DNA from: Whalleya microplaca
Lineage: Eukaryota; Ascomycota; Sordariomycetes; Xylariales; Xylariaceae
Assembly: GCA_022497155.1 (NCBI GenBank)
Contig: MU385731.1
Span: 186,001-250,000, forward strand
DNA: 64,000 nucleotides
Direction: 5' to 3'
Positions 11,638 to 25,265 of the stretch are shown piece by piece. Both the position numbers and the translations under genes were made by a program. The notes beneath the pieces are model-generated. The model was not told the DNA's origin and did no database searches. It worked only from the letters and a program-made list of their open reading frames with translations. Every line of letters begins with the position of its first letter. Position 1 is the stretch's first letter.

Positions 11638-14600
11638 TCATGCACCATCAACCCCAAAGCCGCCTCTCTGAGCGATCACAGCGCTCAGCTGCTTGATGCT
11701 TGAATCGCCAAGTACCTCAAAGACACTGACGTCCGCATTGCATTGTCTAAAAACCCAGGTTCGAACGCCCACGGCAACCAGCGAGTCGACTCCATACGCA
11801 CTAGGTGGCCTCGACTCGTCTACGTCCTCGACGTACATGTTCATGCTCTTGGAGAGCATCGTTCTCAGACCCTCGCTAATCACAGATGTCGCCTTATCGA
11901 TATCGGTAACCTTAGCGAGCAACCGCCTCATCGTAGCCTCCGAGTCCGCCTCATCTGTGATGGTCATCTCAACACCCGGGGGCAGGTCGACCTTGTTGAG
12001 GTGGGTAAACATAGCCGTGCGCGTCCAGTACGGGTCCGCCGGCTTGTTCTGTCGGATCAGTCCGCCCGTGCCCACCCCAGTAACGACCTGGGCCGGCATC
12101 TTCTCGTCGCCCTGGGTGTATCCGGTGATCGCGCATTCGATGATCCTCTTGAAGTCCTGGAGTCGAATCCCAAAGAACCCACTAGCCTTGAGTTTGTCCA
12201 GAGTTCGAGGATCTTCCGCGAGCATGCCCGCCCCGAGAATCGGTCCCAAGTCAACTGATACAGCGTGCGTCGTGCCGTCACTATTCGAGTTGATATGACA
12301 AGCAAGAGAGTCTTGAAATGCGTTGCCAGCTGCGTAGTTGGCTTGCCCGCGATTGCCGATGACACCGGCCGAACTCGACAAGAATATAAAGAAATCGAGG
12401 TTGCGGCCAAAGACCTGGTGCAGATTCCAAGAGCCGATGGTCTTAGGTCTAGTTGCTGCTGTCCAGTCCTTGTAGGTCATGTTCTCAAAGACCGAGTCGC
12501 GTAACACTGCAGCGCACTGGAATACCCCTTTTACGGGAGGCATTGATCGCACGATTTCTAGGCAAGCTTCTTGGAGAGCTTTCTTGTCACATATGTCCAC
12601 CTTACATACTCGTACCTCAACACCTCTGTTATTGAGGCAGATGACACAAGATTTGGCTATCTCGGTCATTGCGCCGGACCTTGACAGGAAGACAATATGT
12701 CTGACCCCATTCGACTCAAGTAATTTGGCGATTTCTATCCCTAGGCCTCCGAGCCCACCCGAGAGAACGTAAGTGGCATCCCTTCGCAGGGATTTTTTGG
12801 TGGGGTGTGGAGGCCGTGGGAGGATCGGAACAGGTCTTGATATAGGCCTCTGGCAGTATATTTGACCACAGTCTCTATCGGAATTCAAGGTCTCGAAAGC
12901 TGCAGGTAAGTCCGAATAGTCGTATAACCGAACGGGATCCGGATTCCCTATCCTAAACGCACCAGATATAACCTTCGGGCAGACAAAGGCCAACGACTCG
13001 GCGAGCCGAGTTGGCTGTTGTTTGACAAGGTACGGTATGTCAATAATTGTACAGCTGAAGGATTTTCCGGGGAGGCCGACGTCATCGCTACTCATGATGC
13101 TTTCGTGTGGTTTCCTGGCGAAGGCGACGATGCGTCCTCCTAAGCCTTTGTTAGCTAGTCTACATAGACTCGCGTTTCTAGTACTCACCTTCAGCAACAC
13201 AGCTAATGTTCACATCTCGGTCTGTTGCGGCCGGATCGTAGACAATGTCTACGCCCCTTCCTTCTGTCAAGCGTGAGACAGTATCAACAAGAAAGCTCCC
13301 ACTGCTCTCAAGAATATGTTCTTCGGGTATGTTCCAATAGTGATATAAAAGCCCACGCTGATGATTAGTCGTAGCACTGGCAAATATCGTTGCCCCATGA
13401 AACCTTGCCACCTGTATCGCAGCTTGACTAAAAGGCCCAACGCTTCCACGGATGAGGACAGTGTCTCTGCGGCTCAGGCTTCTTAGCGCGGAATGAGCTA
13501 CGGCTAAGGCCGTCGGTGAACGGAGATGGAAAATATGCGACGGGTCTTCTGATACCTTATATAGGAGCTGATGATGACATCTAACAAAATCCCTAAGGGA
13601 GCCCCGGGTGATCCCAACGACATGATCGCCAACAGCGACATTCTCGGAATTTTCTCCAACCTCCTCAACCACGCCATATACATCTGTGCCTAGAGAGTCG
13701 TCACGGGCTTGCCCATGGACTATGTCGTTGTCCAGATTGCATAACGTGGATGTGATCACTCGGACTTTTACCATATCCGGGGGTACGGGGAGGTTAGCCC
13801 CATAATCGTCGCGCCAGTACAAACTTTTGGGATTTCCAATCTCTCTGATCTTCAGCTTTAGAGGCCGCTCGTAGGGGCTAGGCATGTCCTGTATCTCCGG
13901 GTCGGCTGGCACGGCTCCCCGTTCGATCATGGAATTGAGCGATCTGACTGGAATAAGTCTTGGGACCATTAACTGCCCATTCCGCTCTACATATTCCGTT
14001 TCTTTAGGCTTCTCTGCACTGTCACTGAAAAACGCATTCCGAAGCAAGCCCAAGATCTTTTTGGCAAATGGGGAAGTCGAATGACAGGTGAGCGCTTGAT
14101 CGTGGCCGATATCGAATGTAATCACGGTTTTATTGGGGTACTCTGAGTGTATTGTCCGTCCCAAGGCCTGAAATAGGCAAGCTTTGGGGTTTATAGACTC
14201 ATATTGTGATGCGCGCGTGATCCAGAAAAGCCCCCTGACAGCTGTGACGACCGTACGAAATGCGACAAACTCCTCCTCGGTCCAGTCCCAAACAAAACTC
14301 TGACCATTGACTTCCAATAGGGAGAGACAAATGTCTGGTAGGGATTCACGTTGAGTGAGACTTCTCAGAGTTCGGAACTCGCAGTCTATACCCTTAGCAA
14401 GTTCTATACAGAGACTGTTCGTAACTGGGCTCAAACACACTGGCATCAAGACTAGCAGCCGCGTTGCCGGTTGTATGAGTCTCTCGCCGTGTCTTCCGAC
14501 TTCTTGTTTCACATCTGGAACAATGGGGTCGTCGATGTTTTCCCACACAATTTCTGAGCAGAGATTGCGATGGTTAGGGAGAAATTCGCCTTCGATGCTG

Positions 14601-17600
14601 TCAATAGTTAGGGTCAGAGCCGTAAAGTGCATATCCTTGATTGTTATCAGTGGATTATTCCGGGGCCCTACTGAGGGCAACCAGGAGGCGTCAGAAACAA
14701 CAAATGATGCAGAAGCATCGCGCAGCCGTCGACGTTCTGCGTGGGTGTGGGTAACAAGCTCCTCACCAGCCTTCGAAAGTTCACTAGACTCTGTTGATAT
14801 ATAGAAGCTGCTGATGAACGACGGGACCATCGGTTCGCTGCCAATGGCGAAGGCTGTCTGAAATATCGAATCTAACGTCGCAGGGTGGATGATGTGGGGG
14901 TATTCAAAAGTAGCTGGCATAATTGATCTTGTATCCGGAACACGAATGGTGGCGATGCAAGCGCTGTCCTTTTTATACAGGGAACTGATGTTCTGGAACG
15001 CGGGGCCATAGTTCATTCCGATGACATCCAAAGTCTCGTATAGTTGCCTGGGCATAACAATTTCGTCGCAATTGTTCTTCGTGTCAAGGTAGGTCTGGTA
15101 ATGTTGCGCGTTCTGAAGCTGTTTCTCACGGTGAAACTGGTGTTCGGCCCGCGCTCCCTCTGGGCGTTTCTGGTAGTGAATCGTGACAACGCCGTTGCCA
15201 TGCTCTTGCCAAGGTTTATCAAGCTGCTTTGAGTATATTGAAAACTGGAAAGACTTGACGCTCTTGCCTGATGCAACAACCGACTCACAGGCTCGTTTGC
15301 TTAGATTCAGCGCATGTTCCAACCCATGTGCAGTTGGTGGGATGATCATGGCTTTCTTGATTCTAAATTGGGAAATCTCAACCCCATGCGAATCCTCTAC
15401 CCCTAGCTGCTTAACAGCTTCCAAAACCATGGCGATCATTCCAGCAGCAGGATATATGATCGTCTTCTGGACCTGGTGGTCTTGTATCCAAGGATTTTCT
15501 GAAAGGCGAAAAAAGCCACGCCATCGAGGTTGAAAAGGTATAGAGTCAGCAGTAGGACGACCGATGAGATCATATCTACCATGTTTCTGGAAGCGATTTG
15601 CTTGTGACAGATGCGACTCGTGCCAGTACACATGGTCATGGTTCCAGGGATAATTTGGTAGATCAGTTAGCAACTTAGGACGTCGAGATTGTGTATTCCT
15701 CATGACAACCCAAGGCATCACGATACGGTACCCATATTGCCAGAGTTTCCCAACCGCTTCAAGGAGAGAGACAGCCGCGTCTTTATTCCTAGAAAGTGCA
15801 GAGAGATAAGACGGCCTATGCTGTAGCTTCTCTTCCGCGTCTAGTATCTGGGATATTGGGGTTTGGAGAGATGACTGAGGGCTTAACTCAATAATAAAGT
15901 CCAGTTTTACATCGCCATTGCAGTCCACCAGCTTGCTCATTGCGTCAGCAAAACGGACAGGTGACACCATATTCCGGGTCCAATAGTCTGGATCAAGCTC
16001 ATTCCAGCGAACGATATCACCCGTCACCGAAGAGTACATGATAGGAGTTTCAACAGTAGTTGGCTGGATTACAGCGTCGGGTTTAGGTCTCAAGTTGCGA
16101 GGCGTAACAGTTCTCCCTTCGACGTGAGGATGCGGGATTCCTTTAGGAGCTGGTTTCCGCGGCATGATGTGAGATATCGATTCGAGATATGCGGATTGGC
16201 AACGTTGCATGTGAGGTGAGTGATAGGCAATGTCGACAGCAAGGAGTCGATTGAAGATTCCGGCAGCTTGGAATACCACTTGAAGTTTCAGAATTGCATC
16301 TCCATCTCCAGACAAGGTAACCGAGCTTGGACTATTGATGCAAGCCACCACAACTTCACTGCTGCCGATCTGATCAGCATACCTCTTCGCTTCCGAGGCC
16401 GGCAATCCAACGGCAAGCATGCGGCCACCTGGGTTTTCATCTGTACCTAAAACTTGCAAGGCGGCAGCGCAGCGTCCACGATGATACGCCAGTTCCCAGG
16501 CATCCTCCCGAGAGAATGCACCAAGAGCAAATGCCGCTGCTATCTCTCCGGAGGAATGGCCACAGACATAAGTGGGCATTACACCGTAATATTCAACCAT
16601 GAGATCAACAAGGGCGATCTGGATGGCTGTTGTTGCGGGCTGAGAAATCTCTGGTCGGTTGATCCTTGAGGACTCTCTGTCTTTGAGAAGTTCTTCAAGA
16701 AGACTGAAGGAAGACCCCATCTTGTGTTGTAGGTACAAGGTCGCCTCAATGATTGATTGTAAAAATATGTCGAAGCCTAGAAGCTCTCTGCCCATAGCAA
16801 ACCACTGACTCCCTTGACCACCGAAGACGAATGCCATGTTTATAGCATTGTCCTCTGGTGCCCTAGCGAAACCATCAAACTCTATTTTGGTCAATTTCTG
16901 GGCTAGCTCTTCCAGAGATCGTGCAACGACAGATGTCCTCCACTGCAAATGTGTCCGTCGGCACCCAAGGGTATATTCAAGGTCCTCCATGATACTATCA
17001 GACAAAGATCCAGTTTGCCCCTCGATATAGGATACTTGATTGTTGATCATTCGAGATAACACCATCTGTTCATGAGCTGAGAATACAAATAGATGTGTCT
17101 TTGAGTCTTGAAAGCGAATACTGGGGTCCTGAGTTGATCGGATAAGTCCATGCAGCGTATTGTCGACGGACACAGTAGAGCCAGTTGTAGTTGACTTCAA
17201 TGTTGGTGGGCTTTGAATATTGTCTAGTATCGCCGTGCTATGATGTGCTGTAAGCGCCCTGTCAGCTAGATAGTGAGCCGCATCATCAATGATCATATGG
17301 CAATTAGTTCCGCCAAACCCAAAACAGTTCACAGACGCTCGTCTGAGACCTTTGACCGGCCAAGGCGTGTTCTCGACAGGAACCTAATGAGAGCGTTAAC
17401 GGAACATACGAGATAATTATGTAGTTCCTTACCTTTACTTTCCAACCTTCGAAATCTATAAAGGGGTTACCCGGTGGTTCGAAGTTGAGGTGCTTTGGGA
17501 TCATGCCATTCTCAATGGTGAGAATTCCTTTGATTAAGCCGGCAATCCCAGCACAGCCTTCAAGATGCCCAATATTCGTCTTCACTGAGCCGACGTAGAT

Positions 17601-18953
17601 TGGATTGTCATGGGTGCGGCTCCCACAAAAGGCGTCCGAGATTGCTTTCAATTCTCTCCAGTCGCCGGCCTGTGTGCCAGTACCATGGCATTCAACGTAA
17701 GATGTCTCCTCGACAGTGAGTTTAGACTTCTCGTATACGGCGCGTATGTTGCGAAACTGGGCTTCTGAACTAGGTAGCGTAATCCCTGCGACCAGAATCA
17801 GTAAAGCAATTACGACACAAAGTAATATACTCACCAGGGGTCCGTCCATCTTGATTGATTCTAGAACCTCGGATCACGGCACGGATGCTGTCGTTGTCGC
17901 GGATCGCATCCTTCAAACGCTTCAAGACTACAATGCCGATACCTTCTCCACGACCGTATCCGTTTGCGCGTGCGTCGAATGTGTAACATTTTCCGTCGGG
18001 ACTTAGGAAATTCAGGGCCGTCATAGGCATCATGGTGTTAGGGGTCAGGATTAGACCTGCACCGCCGGCGAGGCCCTAACTTGGTCATCAGCGCAACTCG
18101 ATGCAAGTGGGACAATGTATGTGCTCCTGCTACTTACAATGTCAACTTCACCGTCACGAAGACTTTGGCAAGCGTTGTGCACGCAGACTAAGCTCGCGCT
18201 GCAGCCAGTATCAATGGTCATGCTTGGGCCATTGATATCTAAGAAGAAGGAGATGCGGTTTGACATAATCGCGATGCCGTTCCCCGTGGCACCGTATTTT
18301 GGCGAAAAATCGGGGTCCCGTAGCACTATCTGCTCGTAATCTTCGACTGTAAGCTCAAGGATGATAGAACTGAATGGGGATTATGTTGCATACCTTTAAC
18401 GAATGAGCCGATCCAAACACCAGTATCGGTCTTCTTTATAGCGTTACGATCAAGTCCCGCTTCTCAGGAAGTTAGCTACATAGCAGAAAGTCTATCCCTT
18501 GGATCATACCATTATCCAGGGCCTCGACGCTGACTTCGAGAAGAATACGCTGCTGCGGATCTATTGCTTTGGCCTCGTCGGCCGGTATCGAGAAGAACTA
18601 GCCTCGTCAGCAAACAAGATCGGTCGTCTTTATGACCACTTAAGCTAACTGAGCTGTCGAAAGCCCCCACGTCTTCCGTAAGAAAATGGCCAGCTTGGAA
18701 TGGGATCTGGCCAAGTTATCAACATTATCTTCCTAATAGATCGGAGGCAACTACTCACGCTGCCCTGTCTATCTCCACTTGGGTGGAAATAACTCGAGAC
18801 GTTAAGACGGGCTCGAGGAATCTCACTCCAGGCACTTTCACCGTTCCATAGCATCTGCCATAGTTGCGATGGCGATTTAGCACCGCCAGGAAACCGGCAA
18901 CCCATACCAATCACCGCGATCGGTTCTACCCCATCAGGGTCTGTTTCGGCCAT
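11638..18953 (-). CDS. Iterative highly reducing polyketide synthase (KS-AT-DH-psiKR-ER-KR-ACP)
   Basis: Cytosolic type I iterative PKS that extends malonyl units and reduces the beta-carbon. Nine exons: 18759-18953, 18650-18706, 18510-18597, 18394-18459, 18138-18340, 17835-18075, 17433-17785, 13189-17383 and 11638-13139. Introns are 49-62 bp, giving 2299 residues. KS: Cys182 in DTGCSASL, His317 in ECHGTGT, His357 in NIGH. AT: GGQGSQWF at about 589, nucleophile Ser678 in GHSSG. DH: His1037 in DHQVQKTIIYP and Asp1239 in HPATLDS. A linker or structural KR follows with no methyltransferase motif. ER spans about 1575-1900. KR: GGLGGLG at about 1927-1933, Tyr2068 in QANYAAGN. ACP: Ser2252 in GVDSLVAV. 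There is no release domain. The DH HxxxG motif has Lys in place of Gly, and the ER nucleotide loop reads GSVGPFSQAA instead of the usual GGVGQAA. TATATAAA lies about 30 bp upstream of the ATG. The product is not predictable. Confidence 0.96.
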
Positions 18954-21900
18954 CGTGATACCTAAAATCGTTGTTGGTCATTTATATACATTAAAGAGAA
19001 CACCAAAAAGATGGACAAAGGAGGTATTTAAAGTAAGGTTCGTCGAGTAGGTGACTCAACGTGTGCACGTAGATCGAGTTCAAGGGAGGAAGACACGTCA
19101 TGGGCTCGAGGGGCGGAGATATTAATTGCTTTGACTCATATCTTCAGATGAAATTAGAGGCTTTGCGATAGACACAAAGTGGAAGTACTAGAGACAGGTA
19201 TAATGTACGGATGAAATTTATTCAAAATGCCTTTCTTGACTCGAATATGGGCAACATGTAGTGTGACTTGGGATGATGCTCTTTGTCCATTAAGGATGTT
19301 GGAGGTGTGTGTTCGTGATATTGAGAATCGAACAATGGAAAGTCAGAAGCTTTCGGACGTAAATCAGAACGGCTGATGTGTTGTTTGGGAGGTCTTCAGA
19401 AATTTGGCCGAGAAGTCAGGTGTCTGGACATGGCTAAACAAGCAGCATTTACCCTACCTCTTATTATGGATACCAGTGAATAATAGCTTATGCCATACCC
19501 AAGCAAAAGCCCTGCGCAGATAAGAGCGTATCAAAGACGGAATGCTGGGTCGATAATCAACGCAGTAGTCGTCTTCCTTGCATCTCTTGTAAACATGACC
19601 AAGGTGGATCGTCGCTTAAGGGTAGTCGTCGTCAACGAGCCGATGTGCTAAAACAAGAGCACACAATCCGTTAGGTCTAGATCATCGTATGTGATCCCAA
19701 CAGAGTAGTGTCAAAGAGACAAATATTTGGCATTATCCAACGCTACACCAAGAGTGCATCACAGAATGTGGCCATATAACAGCAGTAATTAGACGTCAAT
19801 ATGGACTCTGCATGCCATGGGTAAAGTCTTCCTGCGATTGAAGTGTACTTATAGCCATGGCGAGAAGGATCCCATTGGAAACTTAAAGGGGTATATCCAT
19901 GTATCATTATGTCGTTGGAAGTTCCCGGACCTAGGCTGACGAGACTATTCGCGTGCTCTGTGCCAGACTTCAGTGTGGCAAGAGGTGCCTCCAGCTCTGC
20001 GAGTCATTACCCAAAGGTGCATGACCTGTGTCCAGAAGCCCTAGTACAAAGGAGGTCATGTGTTGACGCGGCATTGATTGTCCAAGAATAGCCTCACCAA
20101 ATAGAAAGTCCAGTTGAGATCACAGAAAACCTGCCGAAACCAACAAGTCGAGATCGCTCAAGACCATTAATGTAGCAGTCGGGCCGGTGACCACCAAATA
20201 AACATTGAATTCGTCATCACAAGGTAATATATATACCTATTATCAGCAAAAGCTCACCTCTAGCAGGGGTTAGAACACTGTTAAGACCAGTCAGCCTCGA
20301 GAAGGCTGTACTGATGCGGCTCATGGTAGGACTCACACGATCAAGAATACCCCCGAAACGCCAGCCGGAGGTGGGTCCTGTGTTGAAACCAGGCGCTTTA
20401 AGTACAGTATTAAAAGGGCAAATTAGCCCCCAGGCAACGCTGGAAAGGCCAGCGGCGTGGGTTCTCGTCCTCGCAGCCGGCTATCCCCCGAACGCATGGT
20501 CATGTCGTCTGCCGTTGCGGGCCCAGGACACTTGGGTTCCCAATACTATGGTTTGGATCATGAAAGATGTTTTCCCCGCGTGATAATGCCATATTGAACC
20601 CCCAGGGTTGACAGGTCCAGAGCTAGTGCTCGAAATATGTCTCCTGGAGTATCTCTAGGGGTCGAATGGGATTCGATAATATTCCAACTCAAACGGTTCC
20701 GTGTCGCCCGGAAGGAATAATGCACCACAAGCTGTACCACATATCTCTGCAGGCCATTCACCGAGGAATTACTCCACCAATTCGCAGGCATAGTTGGATT
20801 GAATGAGCGGCGAGAGACAAGTGAAAGATCTCCTTTCCCCTAACATCTACCTGATGGTTCCATGATTTTAACCGGCGCAGATATGGAGTAGATGATCAGA
20901 TAACAGCCAACAATGTTTCTACTTATTGGCATAGACGCTGGCTGCTAGATTCTTGGTGGCCAGTCACCATATAGCAAGCAGATATATCCTGCAACTGGCA
21001 AACACTTCAGTCCCGACGAAGATTATCACGTCAATCATAACTCTCCTGTCTAGAAAATGCCTCAAGGCGCAATACTCCACGGGTATCTTCGCATGACATG
21101 GCTGCGAACCAGAGAAACGTGCAATTCTTTACACAAGTTTAATGATTCTCTCACAACGTTGTATAAGTCGATTGTGCCAACCAAGGCCTGGAAATCACTG
21201 GGTTTTAGCTTCAGATTCACTGCTCTAGTTCTTCGGGCCGTTTCATTGTAACCAAAGTGGTTGAGTTGTGCACCATGATAAGCAGGAAAGGTTTGTGATC
21301 AAGGCCTATGGAAAAGGATATATTATTAATGGAGGAATCAATTGTACCGAGGATCTGCTTGCCACATTCAAGTGTGTAAGTGTAAGAAAGCAGCTGTCAG
21401 ATAAGTGATAAGGGTCTGATATAAATAGTGTTGCTTTAATGCATATATTCTTGTAAGCGGCTGAGACCAGGAACTCTCGTATCGATGGTTATAAACCGAT
21501 ATAGAAGCAAGTTGGCTTAAGCGATACCAAGTTAGCCGAGTAATGCCCTTAGCTTAGCGACCGCTACAGGTAACAGTCGCCTTTTTTAGCGGCACTAGTT
21601 ATCCACCCGAGTCCTGCTTCAAAGCGTTCACAATAGAAGGATTGAAAAGATATGTAAGTCTCATCAGTCTTACCCAAGTAGTCATCATAGAATAAAAACT
21701 CAGGTATCATCTACCTCTCCTCCATTAATATTGAACAGCCACTTATATCTGGCCTAGGCCTCTCATATACGCATTCTAGTGGTAACGATGTGATGTGTTA
21801 TCAATGGACAATCCCTGACTTACAGAGATTTATTGGAAGCATCTTGGATCTAGGTATGGCGTTTATGTTTTCCAGCATGTCGTCGTGGCCTCAGGTAGGA

Positions 21901-23276
21901 CCGCCGGTCGCCGAACTGACTGTTGAATTCGCAGCTTTATATTTGCATGGTTACAGGTTACCTTCGGCTTATTCGTAAGCAAGTGTCTAGGAAGCCAGTG
22001 TTAAATGCCTATAATAAAGGCCTCTATTTCACACGCTAGGGTGGACAAAATCAGACAAGATGCTGCAGTTGTAGTATAGGTCAGACCCAATATGTCCATA
22101 TCAGGAGCTCCCGTGGGGCATTTCCCCTGTGTCCTCCTCAAATACCTAAGCTACATGCTTAAGTATACATAACTACATATAGTATCTGTGCTAGCTATGA
22201 CGTTTCACATTACACGCAAGTCAGGAACACTGCAGTCAAAGTTGATGACCCTTTACTGAAACCATAAGCTTCAGGACCATCTCCGAACGCCATCACACAG
22301 AAATTTCACTCAGTCTTCATAGCACAGCTTAATCTACAAAGCCCTTTCATGGTTTAAAGGCACCCCTGCCGAGTAGGTCACTTGCTCCAGAATCACCTCG
22401 TACAGAAAACCTGCTTGAAATGTTTTTCTGGGTGCTAGCAATGTCTCGTTCAGCAGCCTCACAAGCATGAAATGATTAGTTAGCTTGGCCACTGTTGTGT
22501 GACCCAAGTCAGCAAGGTCTCGAGGTGTACATGTATACGTTCTTCACGGCCGTTCCCATTATCAAACATTGCACAGCATCCGTCATCATACATTTTCTGG
22601 GCCTATGAATAATAAAGTCTCTCGAAGTGACACGAGGTCTCATCGACCTGGGGTAGCCACCTGCGTGGCGTCGAATACCGCATACAAGTCTCTTTGAGAG
22701 CGTGAGAGTGTCTTTGGGTATACTCAATTTGATGGTTAGTTTGATTTATATCGACGATTGTCTCGGTTTAAGTTCGCATCAAACATTAAACAGGCAAGTA
22801 TGCAGTGCGTACAAGTGCGAGTCTGGCCCAGCACCCGACACCTGGGTAACCTCAGTCAGAGACAGTCGAGAACATGTCAAGGACAGTTACGACCAATATC
22901 CACGGTTGCGACCCCCTCGAAAATCCCGGGTATCAACGTGCAACAGCTTCGTAAGGCTCGGTATGGACCTACTTTAACCTCATGATCACCCGAAACTTCG
23001 TGTGCTGAAAGAGCAGGAACCCCCCGTGTCCCCCATAATCCGCCGTTACGTTCCGAAGATGCTACCTAGTTATTTGGTGACCCATATAGTTGTGTCAAAG
23101 CAGCTGAACGGTAGGACTATCGTCGACATTGTCATCCCTCTGCTTTCTCTTCCAGCCTATCGTGACCTTTGAGGTTGAACCAATTCGTCTGAAATACACA
23201 CCGTCCACCAACCTATCATTTGCTCGACCACCCTATTCCAAACCTAGACCTCCCACCTCTACCAGAATACCTCACA
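18954..23276. other. 4.3-kb divergent spacer between PKS and MFS genes
   Basis: This holds the promoters of both divergent genes. I read both strands for spliced frames and found nothing recognisable. The most protein-like short frame is 20558-20791 on the minus strand (77 codons), but it matches no family I know. Base composition is near that of the genes rather than AT-rich, so a decayed gene is possible but not shown. Confidence 0.55.
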
Positions 23277-25265
23277 ATGCTGTATCAACACCGTGTCCAG
23301 GGTTGGCGGCGGACAGTGCTAATTGCCACGTAAGAAACACCATATTAGTCGCCATGCTGCTACGGTGTGCTGACAGGCATCAACAGCCAGCTGGTTGGCC
23401 TTCTGTTCTCCACTCTCGACGCGTCCATTGTCTCTACATCCCTGGTCTCTATGGCCATTGACCTTCAAGATTTCCTTAATGCCCCATGGGTCGTCCTCTC
23501 CTATCTTTTGGCGTACCTTGGCCTCACGATTGGGGTCGCGAAACTAAGCGATATATACGGTCGACGGGAGATGCTGTGTCTCTCTTGGGCTCTCTTCGCC
23601 GGTTTCTCTATCGGATGCGGGTGTGCAACCAATATGACCCAGCTGTAAGCCGTTCTTTAGTCACGACCGCACCTGAGTACTGACGGATAGTGGACAGCAT
23701 CATCTGCAGAGCTTTTCAGGGGATTGGAGGCTCTGGACTATACAGCCTAGGTCAGATCGTGCTTTTCGAGGTCGGCCCTAGGGACAAGCCGAGCCTGATG
23801 GGCGCTCTGGTCGGAATTACACTTGCTGTTTCTTACGTTTTGGGGCCCATCCTAGGTGGGATCATCTCATCGATAACAACGTGGAGATGGGTCTTTTGGA
23901 TTAAGTATGCATGAAAGTCCGGTGCCGTAGTGAATACTAATACGTTCAACAGCATCCCGTTTGGTGTCGCAACAGTTACGCTTATGTACCTGTCGTGGCC
24001 AGCTGTAATTGATACGCAAAAAAAAGGCTGGGACTCGGTTCGAAAGATCGATGTGATCGGTATTACCTCGATCCTTTTGGCATGCGCGCTACTTGTTTTC
24101 CCTCTCCAAGAGGCCGGCTCTTATACCTACGCGTGGGACAGCCCTGTCATCGTTACGGCCTTCTCCATCGCAGGGCTCAGCTGGGTGGTTTTCTTCGCAT
24201 GGGAGATTTACCTGGGCTTGGTCATATCTACACGCATTGAACCCATCTTACCCTTGAGACTCGTATTCCGACGAGTGTATGTCGTTTGTGTGATGTATGC
24301 ATGGATGCCTGCTTACCCTTCACCTTTGAACATTGACGAGCTAACGTAAGCAGATGTACCTTGTGCACGGGTCTAATATATCTCTCCATCTTGGTCATCC
24401 TCCCTGAACGTTTCCAGATTGTCAACGGAGACAATGCGCTCTACGCAGGGATCCATTTGCTACCGATGCTTGGGGCAACCGCATTCGGAGCTTTCTTGGC
24501 TGGCACTATCTCACACAAACGCAACAACACATCATGGACATTGATGGCGGCGCAAGTCTTCCAATTGATCGGCGTCAGCCTCTTGTCTATGCTCAAGGAC
24601 GTCACTACCGAGACTAAAGCACAGTATGGATATCAAGTGCCCCTCGGCTTCGGCATCGGACTCTCCCTTGGCGCGGCCACAATCATGGCTTCTGTGCAAT
24701 CACAGCGCACAGACTTGGCTGTGGCTCAAGGAGCAGTTGCACAGGCCCGTGTGTTTGGCGGGTCGATCGGTATCGCGCTTTGCACCATTATATTCAACAC
24801 GATGGTGACGAAGGACCTGAGCAGCCTAATGGACCCAGACGATATCGCAGCGTTACACCACAGCCCGACAATCGCTCCTTGGCTACCTGATGATATCCAG
24901 TTTCGTGTTCGGACTGTGTAAGTCAGCTCTCAGGGTCCTCGGCTGCTATTTTGATCCCAAGACTTGCACTTGTAACGATCCCATGTGTATATCTGCTTGA
25001 TACCTGTCTCTATAGTCAACAGCCTTCTACTTCTGCCTCACATCAAGACAGGATAATCTCTAACTTCGAATATCTCAGGTACGCATCGGCCTTCACTGAG
25101 GACATCTTTGTCATGATCGGCATCGCGGCCTTCGGGCTTGTTGTTAGCGCATTTGCCTACGAGAAACACCCGCCTCCAATGCCCTCCGTCCAGCAGGCCA
25201 AGGAAGTTGTAGGAATTGACGGGCATAGTGAGACGGAGCTGGACGAGCTGGTAAGCGTTCGCTAG
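23277..25265 (+). CDS. Major facilitator superfamily drug/metabolite transporter (DHA type)
   Basis: Polytopic plasma-membrane proton antiporter of the kind that exports toxins and secondary metabolites. Exons are 23277-23329, 23387-23644, 23698-23904, 23953-24276, 24354-24917 and 25079-25265, giving 530 residues. The frame is open through every junction. Signatures are the first helix with LFSTLDASIVSTSL, a motif-A loop KLSDIYGRREML between helices 2 and 3, and the antiporter motif region VLGPILGGIISS followed by WRWVFWI. Length and late helices (GGSIGIALCTIIFN) fit a 14-helix DHA2-like carrier. The start is the nearest in-frame ATG before helix 1. An in-frame stretch without a stop continues upstream to 23193, so a longer N-terminus is possible. 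The last intron is 161 bp and could hide a tiny exon. It points away from the PKS and is the natural candidate exporter of its product. Confidence 0.9.

Noticed and set aside
11755..11775. GGTTCGA T-loop-like word in the PKS
   Set aside because: Inside a confident coding exon with no cloverleaf around it.
11693..12298. 201-codon plus-strand open frame
   Set aside because: Antisense shadow of the PKS KR-ACP exon, which has strong domain evidence. The plus-strand product has no recognisable motif.
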